DNA from: Solibacteraceae bacterium
GTDB taxonomy: Bacteria > Acidobacteriota > Terriglobia > Bryobacterales > Bryobacteraceae
Assembly (NCBI GenBank): GCA_026984795.1
Contig: JALSRK010000031.1
Location: 1 to 64,000, forward strand
Reading direction: 5' to 3'
DNA: 64,000 nt
This document shows, in pieces, positions 8,274-18,124 of the stretch. The position numbers were made by a program, and so were the translations under genes. Numbering within the stretch: position 1 is the first letter of the stretch; every line of letters starts with the position of its first letter. Under the pieces are notes generated by a model, which did no database searches, had not been told where the DNA came from, and saw nothing but the letters and a program-made list of their open reading frames with translations.

Positions 8274-9459
8274 ACTCGGTACGGAGGCGCGGCCGTTCAG
8301 CCGATTGGCCGAGCCCGTCTGTGGCCTCGGGCTCCTGGCCCGCACTGTCGCTACGGCGGCGCGGGTTGGATGCGACCGCATTCTGATCGTCCACCCTCCG
8401 AGCGTTCCCCGCCGCACGGTCCTCGCCGCTCTCGACCTGCGGCGAACCCGAGGCGCCCGCGTCGAAACAGCGCCGGCTGCCGCATCCCTTGACCCACGCC
8501 GGCCGTCGAACTGGCGGCAAATCGCGCCCCACCTGGAGGAGAGTCTTCTGTGGCTCCCCTGGAATTTCGTCGTTGACAAGGTCCGCCTTCGGGAATGGAT
8601 ACGGCGCCCGGAGGCCAAGGCTTCCGTCCGCACCCCGGGAACGGCGCGCCGGGCGGAGCTGCTTCGCAACGGTTTGCCGGAAGCCGCGCCGGCCGGCGCG
8701 CCTGGGAGGAGCGTCTTGACGAAAGCCGACAGGCGCATCGTCGAAAACGACCTCGTGCGGCACTCCGGCAAGGAGTGGGACGGCGTGTTCTCGCGGTTCA
8801 ACCGCCGCCTCTGCCGTCCGGCCGTCCGCTGGCTCTCGAAGACTCCGGTGACGCCGAACGCGGTCACTTTCGCGGGCCTGCCGGCGGCTGTCCTCGCCGG
8901 GTACTGGTTCGCCCAGGGCTCCTGGGCCGCCGACGTGCTGGGGGCGCTGTTTTACTTCCTGACGGTGCTGCTCGATGAGATCGACGGCATGCTCGCCCGG
9001 GTGACGTACCGCGAGTCGGCGTTCGGCTGCTGGCTGGAAGCGTTTGTGGATTACGCCACCTACATCCCTCTCTTCGGGGGGATGGCGATCGGTCTTTACC
9101 GGCAATACGGAGCCGTTTGGCTCACCCTTGCCGGCCTGCTGGCCGTGGGAGTGGTGATGACCGCCGCCGTCGCCGTCTATCACCGCCGTCTCGCCTGCCG
9201 CCTCGTCCGCGCCGATCTCTACGTCCCGGAGTACTATGCCCGCCTGGACGGCGACTCGGGCAGCCTGATCTCCCGTTTCGTGCGGCGGACTCATTTCATT
9301 TTGAAGAAAGGCGCCTTTTGTCATATCGTTCTCGGCTTTTCGGCCCTGGGCTTGTTGCCGGTCTTCTTTGCCATGGCGGCCGTAGGCAGCAACATCACTT
9401 GGGTGCTCGGGTTAGTGACCAGCCGTCTGCTCTCGAGACCCGCGCCCGGAGCGGCATGA
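8239..9459 (+). CDS. CDP-alcohol phosphatidyltransferase with degenerate nucleotidyltransferase-like N-domain
   Basis: A 406-aa protein. The C-terminal membrane domain (about 175-400) carries the CDP-alcohol phosphotransferase signature: Asp246, Asp249-Gly250, Ala253-Arg254, Gly263, then Glu267 and Asp271. The position that is normally the third Asp is Glu267. The N-terminal ~160 residues have the layout of a nucleotidyltransferase domain (MQALILL, later DRILIVHPP) but lack the G-x-G-x-R nucleotide-binding loop, so they are probably non-catalytic. The overall design resembles bifunctional inositol-phosphate cytidylyltransferase/DIPP synthase. The next gene encodes an intact nucleotidyltransferase that could supply the CDP-alcohol. 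The start is ATG 8239, with AAAGGA seven bases upstream; an earlier GTG (8215) is less likely. It overlaps the preceding gene by 35 nt. Confidence 0.8.
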   Translation: MQALILLPPASELGTEARPFSRLAEPVCGLGLLARTVATAARVGCDRILIVHPPSVPRRTVLAALDLRRTRGARVETAPAAASLDPRRPSNWRQIAPHLEESLLWLPWNFVVDKVRLREWIRRPEAKASVRTPGTARRAELLRNGLPEAAPAGAPGRSVLTKADRRIVENDLVRHSGKEWDGVFSRFNRRLCRPAVRWLSKTPVTPNAVTFAGLPAAVLAGYWFAQGSWAADVLGALFYFLTVLLDEIDGMLARVTYRESAFGCWLEAFVDYATYIPLFGGMAIGLYRQYGAVWLTLAGLLAVGVVMTAAVAVYHRRLACRLVRADLYVPEYYARLDGDSGSLISRFVRRTHFILKKGAFCHIVLGFSALGLLPVFFAMAAVGSNITWVLGLVTSRLLSRPAPGAA

Positions 9460-9491
9460 GAGAGCAGATGGAACAGGAAAGGAGCTTGACC

Positions 9492-10283
9492 ATGCGTGCA
9501 GTGATACTCGCCGCCGGCCGTGGAACCCGGATGGCGGACGTGAGCCGGGGGCGCCCTAAGTGCCTTCTCGAGTTCGGGAAACGGACAATCCTCGATTACC
9601 AGATCCAGAACCTCCTGGGAGCCGGCATCGACGAGATCGCCATCGTCGTGGGCTATGAAAAGGAGCAGATCGTCGAGCACGTCGCTCACGAGCATCTGGA
9701 CAGCGCCGCCCGGATCCAGTTCCTCCACAATCGGCTCTACCGAACGACCAACAACATCTATTCTCTGGGCCGCGCCCGGAATTGGGCTTCCGGTCGCCGC
9801 TTCTTGTGCCTCAACGCAGACGTCCTCTTCCATCCCTGGATTCTGCGCCCGCTGCTCCGCGCGTCCCACGCCGTCACGTTGGCGGTGGACCCGGAGTTCC
9901 GGGAAGAGACGGCCAAGGTCATTATCCGGGAAGGCCGCATAGTGGCCCTCGGCAAGAAGATCACCCGCGCGGAAGCCAGCGGCACTTTCGCCAACATGGC
10001 GGCGTTTTCTGCTCGGGGGTCGACCCTCCTGTTCCGCACGATCGAGGCGATGGTCCGCGCCGGGATGGTGAACTGCTTTTTCAACGACGCGATCTTGCGC
10101 CTGGCCGCCAAGGGTACAGAGGTGGGTTACACGGAAACCGGAGCTCTTCCCTGGGCGGAAGTGGACGACGCGAGAGATGTCGCCTACGCCGAACGCGCTG
10201 TGTATCCCGCCCTCGTAGGCGCTCACAAGGGAAGCCGGGAAGCGCCGGATGGGTATCACGCAGCGTCGGAGGTTGCCTCCTAG
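9492..10283 (+). CDS. LicC/IPCT-like sugar- or alcohol-phosphate nucleotidyltransferase
   Basis: A 263-aa Rossmann-like NTP transferase. The N-terminus is MRAVILAAGRGTRM with the G-x-G-x-R loop, followed by the conserved KCLLEF lysine. The NNIYSL motif is characteristic of LicC-type phosphocholine cytidylyltransferases and inositol-1-phosphate cytidylyltransferases; NADVLF holds the metal-binding Asp. The product is probably CDP-choline-, CDP-inositol- or a similar CDP-activated alcohol. It lies 32 bp after a CDP-alcohol phosphotransferase whose own nucleotidyltransferase domain looks dead, so the two probably act in sequence. ATG 9492 with AAAGGAG upstream is preferred; ATG 9456 overlaps the previous stop and would add 12 residues. 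Confidence 0.8.
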   Translation: MRAVILAAGRGTRMADVSRGRPKCLLEFGKRTILDYQIQNLLGAGIDEIAIVVGYEKEQIVEHVAHEHLDSAARIQFLHNRLYRTTNNIYSLGRARNWASGRRFLCLNADVLFHPWILRPLLRASHAVTLAVDPEFREETAKVIIREGRIVALGKKITRAEASGTFANMAAFSARGSTLLFRTIEAMVRAGMVNCFFNDAILRLAAKGTEVGYTETGALPWAEVDDARDVAYAERAVYPALVGAHKGSREAPDGYHAASEVAS

Positions 10284-10286
10284 CCG

Positions 10287-11237
10287 GTGCTCCGCCAAAT
10301 GCGTCTGCCTCCGAAAGAGAGCGTCGTCCGCACCACTGCTGTGGCCGGCCTGGCAGTGGCGACCGCCGCTCTTCTCTCCCCGGCCGACTCCAAACCGGCG
10401 CCCCTTGACGTCCTTGTTTGCGGCGGTTTTGCCGCGGAGACGCCCCCGGCCGCCTCGATCAGGCTCATGAGCTGGAACATCGAGCGCGGCGCCCGGCTCC
10501 GGGCGGTCGTCTCGGCGATCAGCCGTGAGAAACCCGAAGTTTGTGTTTTCCAGGAAGTCGATTGCAATGACGCCCGGACCGGACACCGCGACATCGCCGC
10601 TCTGCTCGCCCGGCGTTTCGGCCTGAATTACGTCTTCGCGCGGGAGTTCCAGGAACTGAGCCAGGGCACCCGTGAATCCCCTGCCTACCATGGCCAGGCC
10701 ACTCTGACGGCCCTGCCGATCCGGTCGCCACGGCTGCTGCGCTTCTCCAGGCAGTCCTCCCGCTGGCTTCCCCGCTGGTACCTGCCCAACTGGCCCTTCT
10801 TCCAGCGCCGGCTCGGGGGCCGGATCGCCCTGGTCACCGAAATCCACCTCGGAAACACCAGCGTCGCCATCTACAACGTGCACCTGGAGAGCCAGGGATC
10901 GCGGGAGCTCCGCCTCGCCCAGATCCGGGAGGTAGTGGCCGACGCGCTCCGGTATGGCCCGAAGCGCCCAGTGATCATTGCCGGCGACCTCAACACGAAG
11001 TCGTTCCCCTCGCCCGTCATCTCATTCTTGCTCGAGAGCGGGTTTCGCGACGCGCTTCCCGGGAGCCCCCGGCCCACGCACCGCTCCGGGCGAAAACTCG
11101 ACTGGATCTTCGTCCGAGGCCCCCTGGAGTGCACCGGGGGAAGAGTCTGCGCCGGCATCGACGCCTCGGACCACTACCCGCTCGCGGTCGAGATCGCGCC
11201 GAGCCCTTCGCCGGGCGGACTAGCGGCCGGCCGGTGA
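10287..11237 (+). CDS. Endonuclease/exonuclease/phosphatase (EEP) family protein, exported or membrane-anchored
   Basis: A 316-aa protein. After an Ala-rich hydrophobic segment (VAGLAVATAALL) the EEP fold runs to the end, with all hallmark motifs: SWNIERG (Asn, Glu), QEVD (Glu), YNVHLE (His), AGDLNTK (Asp, Asn), LDWIF, and SDHYPL (His). The family covers nucleases, sphingomyelinase-like and phosphoinositide phosphatases. In this operon a phosphodiesterase or phosphatase acting on lipid head groups is plausible, but that is inference from position. The frame opens with GTG 10287, 3 nt after the preceding stop; ATG 10299 is an alternative. It ends 23 bp from the convergent TPR gene. Confidence 0.75.
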   Translation: MLRQMRLPPKESVVRTTAVAGLAVATAALLSPADSKPAPLDVLVCGGFAAETPPAASIRLMSWNIERGARLRAVVSAISREKPEVCVFQEVDCNDARTGHRDIAALLARRFGLNYVFAREFQELSQGTRESPAYHGQATLTALPIRSPRLLRFSRQSSRWLPRWYLPNWPFFQRRLGGRIALVTEIHLGNTSVAIYNVHLESQGSRELRLAQIREVVADALRYGPKRPVIIAGDLNTKSFPSPVISFLLESGFRDALPGSPRPTHRSGRKLDWIFVRGPLECTGGRVCAGIDASDHYPLAVEIAPSPSPGGLAAGR

Positions 11238-11260
11238 GAAGAGCGGGCGTCCCTGCAGGT

Positions 11261-12733
11261 TCAGCCTCCAGGGCGGCGGCGCCCCAAGCGTTCCAGATCA
11301 CGTTCGATGCTGGAGAGCAGGTTTCGGTCCACACCCGCCCGCGCCCTCTGGAGCGCCAGGCGCAGATACCGCTCCGCCTGGGGCTGGTCCCCGGCACGGG
11401 CGTACGCCGCGCCCAACGTATAGCAATAGAGCGCCCCGGGCGCCTTCTCGTTCTCTACCGCAGCGGTCAGCTGGCGGATGCCCTCGCCATACCGCCCCTG
11501 GATGACCAGAAGGCGGCCGAGATGGAAATGAGCCAGCGCGAAGCCCGGCCGGTTTTCCACTGCCAGCCGGTAATGAGCTTCGGCCTCTTTCACGTCGCCG
11601 CGGCTTTCGAGGAGGACCCCCAGGTTATGATGGGCGCCGGCATAGAAGGGATTGATCTCGATCGCTTTTCGAAATGCGGCCTCCGCCTCGTCGAACCGTT
11701 CCTCCTCAAACAACAGCACGCCGTGGTTGTAGTGGCAGTCGGCCATATCCGGATTCAGCTTCATCGCCAACCGATAGTGCTCCTCGGCTTTCTCGCGCTC
11801 CCCGAGACGCCCATAGAGCGAGATCAGGTTGACGTGAGCCTGCGCCAGGCCGGGATCGATCTCGAGCGCTCTTAGATGGAGCCGGAGCGCCTGCGTCAGT
11901 TTGCCTTCCCGTTCTAAGGCGATGGCCAACTCGATCAGCTTCACCGCTCCCTGGTAGTGGCGCCGGATCTCAGCCATCAGCTCATCGTTCGCCGGTGGGA
12001 TCTTCTGCTGGTACCTCCGGGAAAGCCGGAAGTGAGGTCTCGCCTCCTCGAGCCGCCCCAACCGCCGGTAGGCAACGGCAAGCCCGTAATGAGCGGCGCC
12101 ATATTCCGGGTACAGTGAGCAGGCCCTCTCAAAGGCTCTGGCGGCGCCGGCAACATCTCCTTTCGCCGAGTGGACGCGGCCGAGGCCGAACCAAGCCGCC
12201 GCCGACCCGGCGTCGGCGTCAACGGCGCGCCGATAGTAGGAGGCGGCGTCCTCGGGGCGCCCGAGCTGCATCAGCACGTCACCGGCCTTCAGCAGGCACG
12301 GCCGGTAATCGGGCCGGATTTGCAATGCGGCGTCCAGGCTGGCCAGCGCTTCATCGTACTTGCCCTGGGAAGCTCGGACCTGGCCGAGGTAGTAGAGCCA
12401 TTTGAACTCCCGTGGGGAGAGGGCCGCCGCCCGCCGGTAGGCGGCTTCGGCAGCGGCGTACTGTTGATGCGCATGAAGCAGCATGCCCAGTTCCCCGGCC
12501 GCCGCCGCGCTCGCTGGCCGGGCTTCCACCGCGCTGTAGGCCTTCTCGACCGCCCCACGGACGGCCGGCAATAGTCCCTCCGTGGGCGGCCGCGCAATCT
12601 CCGGCGGCGGTTCGCCATGGCCCTGGGGATGGGAACCGCAGGCGCTGAGAGCCAGGACGAGGGCAACCAGCGCTGGCCAGGCCGGCCCGCAGCTTTGCGC
12701 GCGAAGCTGGTCACTCGGCAGGCTTTGGGTCAT
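11261..12733 (-). CDS. TPR-repeat lipoprotein
   Basis: A 490-aa protein. The N-terminus has a lipoprotein signal ([12 protein letters not shown], lipobox LSAC), followed by about ten TPR units ([68 protein letters not shown]). One break is seen near the middle ([24 protein letters not shown]), which separates two TPR blocks. It probably serves as a periplasmic scaffold tethered to a membrane. The start is ATG 12733, with AGGAAGG at good spacing; the longer frame to 12808 lacks a signal. It is convergent with the EEP gene and lies downstream of the large receptor on the same strand. Confidence 0.8.
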   Translation of the reverse strand: MTQSLPSDQLRAQSCGPAWPALVALVLALSACGSHPQGHGEPPPEIARPPTEGLLPAVRGAVEKAYSAVEARPASAAAAGELGMLLHAHQQYAAAEAAYRRAAALSPREFKWLYYLGQVRASQGKYDEALASLDAALQIRPDYRPCLLKAGDVLMQLGRPEDAASYYRRAVDADAGSAAAWFGLGRVHSAKGDVAGAARAFERACSLYPEYGAAHYGLAVAYRRLGRLEEARPHFRLSRRYQQKIPPANDELMAEIRRHYQGAVKLIELAIALEREGKLTQALRLHLRALEIDPGLAQAHVNLISLYGRLGEREKAEEHYRLAMKLNPDMADCHYNHGVLLFEEERFDEAEAAFRKAIEINPFYAGAHHNLGVLLESRGDVKEAEAHYRLAVENRPGFALAHFHLGRLLVIQGRYGEGIRQLTAAVENEKAPGALYCYTLGAAYARAGDQPQAERYLRLALQRARAGVDRNLLSSIERDLERLGRRRPGG

Positions 12734-12831
12734 TCGCGGCCTTCCTAGTTGCTTGGCGCCGAGGCGCGTCAGACAACGTCCGCAGGAATCGGAATGTATC
12801 GGGAACAAGGCCCGGCGCAGTGAGAAAGGGG

Positions 12832-12905
12832 GAGCGAATCCGGACCGCCCCGGCTGCCCTGTACGCCCAGGCGGGGGCTCGGGGGCCGCAGGTCCGGATT
12901 CGCTC
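12832..12905. repeat. Perfect 15-bp inverted repeat with 44-nt GC-rich loop
   Basis: GAGCGAATCCGGACC (12832-12846) is exactly mirrored by GGTCCGGATTCGCTC (12891-12905). It begins 8 bp beyond the receptor stop codon (complement of 12913-12915) and ends about 100 bp before the TPR lipoprotein start. On the minus strand the stem is followed only by CCCCCTTTCTC, a weak pyrimidine tract, so it may be a transcription terminator or an mRNA-stabilising 3' hairpin. Confidence 0.6.
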
Positions 12906-12912
12906 GCCCGGC

Positions 12913-15900
12913 TCAGAAGAACAACCGCAAGCCGAAGCGGAAGCTTCGCTCATCCTGCTTGGCGCTCGTGATCGTGGCGAAATCGTCTTCTGAAACATTG
13001 GCATTCGGGTTGTTGAAATGGGGCGTGTTGCTCACGTTGAAGGACTCGGCCCGGAACTGCAGGCGGAACCGCTCGGTAATCGGGAAATCACGGAACACGC
13101 CCAGATCGAGATTCACCACCCCCGGACCCCGTAAGATGTTCCGGCCGGTGTTTCCAAACCGCGTCTCCGTGACCGGGGCGAAGGCCGTGGGATCGAAATA
13201 CGGGTGTCCCAACCCCTTGCCGCCGAACTTCCGCACCCGTTTCTTGACCTGATCGGCCGTCTGGCCGTTACCCGGTGCGTTCAGCGAGGCGTCGTCGGCC
13301 TCCACGGTAAACGGCGTGCCGCTGTAGGCGCTGAACAGAGCGTTGATCTGCCAGTCCCGCACCACGTAAGACAGGGCATTCCGTCCGCCGGCGAAGCGCT
13401 TGCCCGGTCCGAAGGGCAGCTCGTAGATCGCGGCGAGCTGGAGAACATGGGTCCGGTCGAAGCCGGCCAGCCCTCGATTGCGCTTCCGCTCGGAGGGATA
13501 GTTGAAGAACAGCGTCGTGCTGCCGTCGTCGGCCCCGTTCTCGTCGTTCTCGTTGATGGTTTGTGAAAAGGTGTAGGCGCCCTTCACGAAGAGGCCATTC
13601 GTGAATCGCCGGTTGACCGTGGCTTGCAGGGAATGGTACTGGCCGGTCAGGAAACCGTCCAGCAGGTTCGTCTCCACCGTCCGGCCGAAGCGCTGGGCGA
13701 ACGGCCGCCCCGCGGTTCCGCCGCCCGGAGGCGCCGCGTTCAGATCAACGTCAGCGAGCTGCCGAATCGTCCGCGTCCCGACGTAGCCGACCGAGGCAAC
13801 GAAATCCAACGGCAGTTCCCGGTCGATGATGAAATTCCACGACTGCACGTAACCCCGGTGGAATCTCCCCTGAGGGAGGAAGTTCGTCTGGGCCGTACCG
13901 GGGATGTCCACGACGCCGCTGCTGATATCGGGTCCGGTGAATTCCGGAATGCCCTCCTCAATGGTGTTGAAGGGCTGGAAAGAGTTCCGGCCGAGGAAAT
14001 CCTGGGCGATGACCACCGGAAACGGAGAGCGGATGAGGCGGCCGATGGCATCAGCGTCATACGTGATCCCATAACCGCTCCGAATCACCGTTTTCGACCC
14101 GAGCCGATAGGCGAACCCCACCCGGGGCGCGAACAGCCGCTTGCTCACGGTGGTTCCGGCGCCGTCCGGAACGCCCCCGCGGCGCCCGATGAGCACCTTG
14201 TTGGTCTCCGGATCATAGCGCTCGATTCCCCCGGCGGCGCGCGTGAGCAACGGGTAGTATTCGTAGCGCAGCCCCAACGTCACCGTCAACTTCGGGCTCA
14301 ACTGCCAGCGGTCCCGCACGTACCAACCCAACTGCCATTCCCTGGTGCTCATGGGCGAGAAGAACTGGAGGCTCTTACCCACTGACTGGGGCAGTCCCAG
14401 CAGGAAGCTGGCGTAGGCATTGAACCGGTTCGGCGAGGAGCCGCCGCTGAGGCCGGTCACGCCGCCGCGGAAGTTGAACCGGCCTCGAGGACCGGCCCCG
14501 CCCGCTTCAGGCTGCCAGTGGTTGATGTGGAGCCGCAGCAAGTCGAATCCAAACCGGATGTTGTGGGCGCCGCGCGTCCAGCTGGCGTTGACCGATCCAG
14601 TGTAGCTTTCGTCGTTGCGGAACAGTGGACTCCAATTGTTCGGGTTCCCCAGCCTCTCGAAGCCCGAGATCGCAAAGATCGGCTTGCCGCTCTGGCGGAT
14701 ATCCGGCCCGTTCGTACCGGGAATGCCAAGCACGTCCAAGCCGAAGTTTTCTCCGAAGTCGGGACCTTTCACGTTCTGGCCCATCCTGCCGTAACCCACG
14801 GTGCCGTCAATCAAGAAGTTCGGGGTGATGATCCAAGTGCTGCCGACGGCGGCGGCGTTCACCAGCGTGTCGCTCAGGCCGATCCCCCCGTTGCAGAGGC
14901 CCCGCCCGCCCGCTTCCCCGAGCACCGGGGCGCACTCGACCTGGGCGTCAACCAGCGTGTATTTGCCGAACATCGTGTAGTTCGACGATGGATTCCAGTT
15001 CACCTTTACATCGAAGTTGTCGCGATTGAGCGACGACGTACCGGAGTTGGCGAAGTTCGAGCTGGTTCCCGGCCGATTCGGCAGCGGCACCAGCGCCTGC
15101 ATCTTCCGGGTGATCGCGCTTTGCCGGTTGCTCGGGATCTTGTTGCCCGGAAAGGGTTGCCGGCCCGTCCCGTCCTCATTCCCAGTGAGTGGATCGAAGA
15201 TGGTCGTGCCGAAACTGCTGAAATCCCCTTCCCGTTGCGCCGCCGTAGCCACCGTCGCCAGCCGCGAAAAGCCCTGCCGTTGCCGCGTCCCCTCCCAACT
15301 GCCGAAGAAGAAGAGCTTGTTCTTCGCGATGGGCCCTCCAAAGGTGCCGCCGTCGATGTTGAAGTTACTGTGCGGCTTGCCGACGTCGGTGAAGAAGAAG
15401 TTCTTTGCCTTCAACTTGTTCCCCGTAAACAGGGCGAATGCTGAACCGTGGTACTCGTTCGTTCCGGACTTTGTAATTACCGTGATGGCCGCTCCCGTCG
15501 TCAGACCTTGCTCAGCGTCGAAGTTGTTCGTAGATATGTTCACCGTCTCGATCGACTCCACCGGCGGAACGTACAGCGTATGGTGAACCAAGTACGGAAA
15601 GATGTTCACCGCGCCGTCCACCCGTGTGCGGTTGTTGTTGCGCACAGTCCCGTTGACATGCGTGGTGAGCGCTCTGTCCGGCGTATCCGTGATGGCGTTT
15701 TGAAAGCGCGCCGGGGTGGCGCCCGGGACCAGGTTGATCAGCGTCTGGAAGTTCCGGTAGTTCGACAGCGGCAAGTCCACGATCGGCTTGGATGTCAACT
15801 CGGCATGCACGTCCGACTGATCGGTCTGCAGCACGGTGGCCGCCGCCTCCACGTCGATCGTCTCCGTTACCTCGCCGAGTTCCAGAGAGACGGGCACGCG

Positions 15901-16233
15901 TGTCACGGTGTTTACCGTTACGAACACGTCGGTTTCGCGGTACGTGCGAAACCCCGGAGCACTCGCGGTCAGAGTGTAAGTGCCCGGCAGTACGTTCACG
16001 AAAATGTACCGTCCCGTGTCGTCCGAGCCGGTCTCGCGTACTTGTCCCGTGCGCTGGGCGGTAATCGACACGCTTGCCCCCGGCACGACCGCTCCGGCGG
16101 GATCCTGGACAGATCCCACGATCGTTCCGTAAAGAACCTGCGCCCTTAGTCCAGGCCCTTGCGTTGTCGCCACAAGAAAGGCCAACGCCAGGCACAGGTT
16201 GGAAATAATAGAGGAAAGTGTAAACCCCCTCAT
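12913..16233 (-). CDS. Oar-like TonB-dependent receptor with carboxypeptidase-like regulatory domain
   Basis: A 1106-aa outer-membrane protein, the full-length size for the family. A signal peptide ([19 protein letters not shown]) is followed by a carboxypeptidase-regulatory-like domain at about 30-120 ([36 protein letters not shown]). The plug has [11 protein letters not shown] and [35 protein letters not shown]. The long barrel includes the [14 protein letters not shown] block and [10 protein letters not shown], and ends FRFGLRLFF. These receptors are strongly expanded in Acidobacteriota; substrates are usually unknown. The start at 16233 is chosen for the signal peptide and GGGAGGG upstream. 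A degradative GH28-like gene lies upstream on the same strand, so plant or microbial polysaccharide uptake is possible but unproven. Confidence 0.88.
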   Translation of the reverse strand: MRGFTLSSIISNLCLALAFLVATTQGPGLRAQVLYGTIVGSVQDPAGAVVPGASVSITAQRTGQVRETGSDDTGRYIFVNVLPGTYTLTASAPGFRTYRETDVFVTVNTVTRVPVSLELGEVTETIDVEAAATVLQTDQSDVHAELTSKPIVDLPLSNYRNFQTLINLVPGATPARFQNAITDTPDRALTTHVNGTVRNNNRTRVDGAVNIFPYLVHHTLYVPPVESIETVNISTNNFDAEQGLTTGAAITVITKSGTNEYHGSAFALFTGNKLKAKNFFFTDVGKPHSNFNIDGGTFGGPIAKNKLFFFGSWEGTRQRQGFSRLATVATAAQREGDFSSFGTTIFDPLTGNEDGTGRQPFPGNKIPSNRQSAITRKMQALVPLPNRPGTSSNFANSGTSSLNRDNFDVKVNWNPSSNYTMFGKYTLVDAQVECAPVLGEAGGRGLCNGGIGLSDTLVNAAAVGSTWIITPNFLIDGTVGYGRMGQNVKGPDFGENFGLDVLGIPGTNGPDIRQSGKPIFAISGFERLGNPNNWSPLFRNDESYTGSVNASWTRGAHNIRFGFDLLRLHINHWQPEAGGAGPRGRFNFRGGVTGLSGGSSPNRFNAYASFLLGLPQSVGKSLQFFSPMSTREWQLGWYVRDRWQLSPKLTVTLGLRYEYYPLLTRAAGGIERYDPETNKVLIGRRGGVPDGAGTTVSKRLFAPRVGFAYRLGSKTVIRSGYGITYDADAIGRLIRSPFPVVIAQDFLGRNSFQPFNTIEEGIPEFTGPDISSGVVDIPGTAQTNFLPQGRFHRGYVQSWNFIIDRELPLDFVASVGYVGTRTIRQLADVDLNAAPPGGGTAGRPFAQRFGRTVETNLLDGFLTGQYHSLQATVNRRFTNGLFVKGAYTFSQTINENDENGADDGSTTLFFNYPSERKRNRGLAGFDRTHVLQLAAIYELPFGPGKRFAGGRNALSYVVRDWQINALFSAYSGTPFTVEADDASLNAPGNGQTADQVKKRVRKFGGKGLGHPYFDPTAFAPVTETRFGNTGRNILRGPGVVNLDLGVFRDFPITERFRLQFRAESFNVSNTPHFNNPNANVSEDDFATITSAKQDERSFRFGLRLFF

Positions 16234-16551
16234 TGCTCTAACCCTCCCGCTAAATCCTCGAATATTCTCCCCCCCGCTTCCGATAGTCGTGAGGCTGGCT
16301 TTGTTTGTCAAGTAAACGTTGTCGGCGGCGCGGCAATGTGAACCGTGTAAATGATCACTGGATACATAAACAAAGAGCCGGAAAGCTCACAGCGCGATGA
16401 GTTTAGTTTCCTTACACGTAGCCTGAGGCGCCGAGACCGGGTCGGCCTTTACCCAGCGGAGCCTTGGCGGTGGACAGGGCGCCGGCCAGGTTAGGGTCAC
16501 AGGCGGGCCAGATGCAATGGCTTTCGGATCACCTTGGCCGCCGGGAGCGAA
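16234..16551. other. Intergenic region upstream of the large receptor, with a possible promoter
   Basis: A 318-bp gap relatively rich in A+T in its left half. On the minus strand a perfect -35 hexamer TTGACA (complement of 16306-16311) is followed 17 bp later by GACTAT, only 3 of 6 matches to a -10 box, so the call is weak. The octamer palindrome GAATATTC lies at about 16259-16266. No ORF is supported here. Confidence 0.35.
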
Positions 16552-18006
16552 TCAATTCAAGATGATACGGGCCTGGTGAACGAAGCATCGGAGGTCCTCG
16601 AGGCGCCGGATCCGCCGCCCATGCACCCAAAGCCCGTCGATCGTGACGTTCTCGACCCGGTGCTCGCGGTCGAAGCCGCAGAAGATCGAAAACGGAAACA
16701 GGCCGTCCACGATGCGGATGTTGCGCAACCTCACCCCTTTGATGTGGCCGCGGAACCGGGCGTGGTAGTCGCGTTTGTCCTCCGGCACGCGGATGACGCC
16801 GTCCCAGGCTCCGTGCAGATAGAGCCGTCGCCGTTCCTCTTCGGTTTTCGGCTTGTCGTCGCTGTATTGCGACCGGAAGATGGCGATGTCGAACAGCTTC
16901 TGCCGGGCGTCCTCGATCCGGACGTCCTCCACCAGCACGTTGCTTACGGTGGCGCGGTCGCCATTGTGGATGGAGAAGACGGCCCCGTCCTCGACGTGAA
17001 TGACGTCGATGTTGCGGAAGACGATATCGTCGACGCGCGGGGTCTTCAATTCGAAGCCGATCTCCATGGCGTTGCCCCACTCGGCGTTCCAGAACACCGA
17101 GTTCTGTACCGTCACCCGGTAGGTGCCGCGGTCGCCGCCGGCGCCGGAGCCGAGAAACGACTTGATGGCCACGCAGTCGTCCTTGGTCCGGACGAAGACC
17201 CCGTCGACGAGGACGTCGCTCGAGCGGACGATGTCGATGCCGTCGTCGCTGTTGTTGCCGCTGAGGATCTTGACGTTCGAGATGCGCACCTGCTCGGAGA
17301 GGATCGGCACGATTTGCCAGGTGTCCGAGTTGTAGAGAATGATGCCGCTCACGGAAACGTCCCGGCACTCGAGGAAGTTGATCAGCCGCGTCCGGCGCAG
17401 GCGCGGATGCTTCCGGCCCCGCGTGGACGTGCCGTCCAGGATCCCCCGACCGCGGATCGTCACCCTTTCGGCCCGGTCGGCGACGATGGCGCCGCGAACG
17501 ATGGCCCCGCCGGCGATGTAGACGGTCTCGTCCGAGCCGACCTCGAGGATGCCGACGTCATAGATCTTGCCCCCGGCGAAGTAATGGACACCCTCGTCGC
17601 CGGGCTTGGGCGCATCGCGTTCGATCGGGTTGGCGAACAGGAACAGCGGGCGAGCGAGCTCTCCGTTCACTTCGATGCTCAGGTTCGCCGGCCGGTCGAG
17701 GGAGAAGCGGATCACGCCCTGCTCGATCCGCGGCCGGACGCCCCGGCTGCGCGGCCGCACGTCCACCCACTTGACGTCCCGCGCCGGCCGGATCTCGATC
17801 GCCACCTCCCCTTCGAAATCGAAGGCGGCGAACGAAGCCACGGGCGCCTGATACGTGAAGATCTCCTCGCCGTCTACGAAGACGCGATAGTCCGGCGAGC
17901 GGGGAGCACCGGGCGGCGCGGGGTAGCGCACTACGGCAGCGGGAAGAGAAACGCCGGCGAACAGGAATCCAATGAGCAGTAGTCGTCGCATTGCGAATCG
18001 TTCCAT
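16552..18006 (-). CDS. GH28-like secreted right-handed beta-helix glycosidase
   Basis: A 484-aa exported protein (signal MRRLLLIGFLFAGVSLPAA). The first ~130 residues form a beta-sandwich-like domain; the rest is a parallel beta-helix with regularly spaced V-x-I/G-x-x motifs. NSDDGIDIV and TKDDCVAIKS correspond to the conserved Asp motifs of GH28 polygalacturonases, which hydrolyse pectin-type polymers; related dextranase-like enzymes share this arrangement. The substrate is therefore a polysaccharide, most likely uronic-acid-rich, though this is not proven. GTG/ATG choices: ATG 18006 opens the frame, while ATG 17991 begins right at the signal peptide and may be the true start. It sits upstream of the Oar-like receptor on the same strand and divergent from the DUF1080 gene. 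Confidence 0.75.
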   Translation of the reverse strand: MERFAMRRLLLIGFLFAGVSLPAAVVRYPAPPGAPRSPDYRVFVDGEEIFTYQAPVASFAAFDFEGEVAIEIRPARDVKWVDVRPRSRGVRPRIEQGVIRFSLDRPANLSIEVNGELARPLFLFANPIERDAPKPGDEGVHYFAGGKIYDVGILEVGSDETVYIAGGAIVRGAIVADRAERVTIRGRGILDGTSTRGRKHPRLRRTRLINFLECRDVSVSGIILYNSDTWQIVPILSEQVRISNVKILSGNNSDDGIDIVRSSDVLVDGVFVRTKDDCVAIKSFLGSGAGGDRGTYRVTVQNSVFWNAEWGNAMEIGFELKTPRVDDIVFRNIDVIHVEDGAVFSIHNGDRATVSNVLVEDVRIEDARQKLFDIAIFRSQYSDDKPKTEEERRRLYLHGAWDGVIRVPEDKRDYHARFRGHIKGVRLRNIRIVDGLFPFSIFCGFDREHRVENVTIDGLWVHGRRIRRLEDLRCFVHQARIILN

Positions 18007-18124
18007 AGTCCGTCGCGGCCGGCGGGGCCGGGCCGGCCTTCAAACAACTATCGCAAAACTCCCCGCCTCACACTATCGAACCTGCGGCCGCAGCCGTTTG
18101 CCCGGGTATTATCATGGCTACGTG

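Noticed and set aside
16282-16311. Strong promoter for the large receptor on the minus strand
   Set aside because: The -35 is perfect but the -10 is only three of six, so it is mentioned only in the gap entry.
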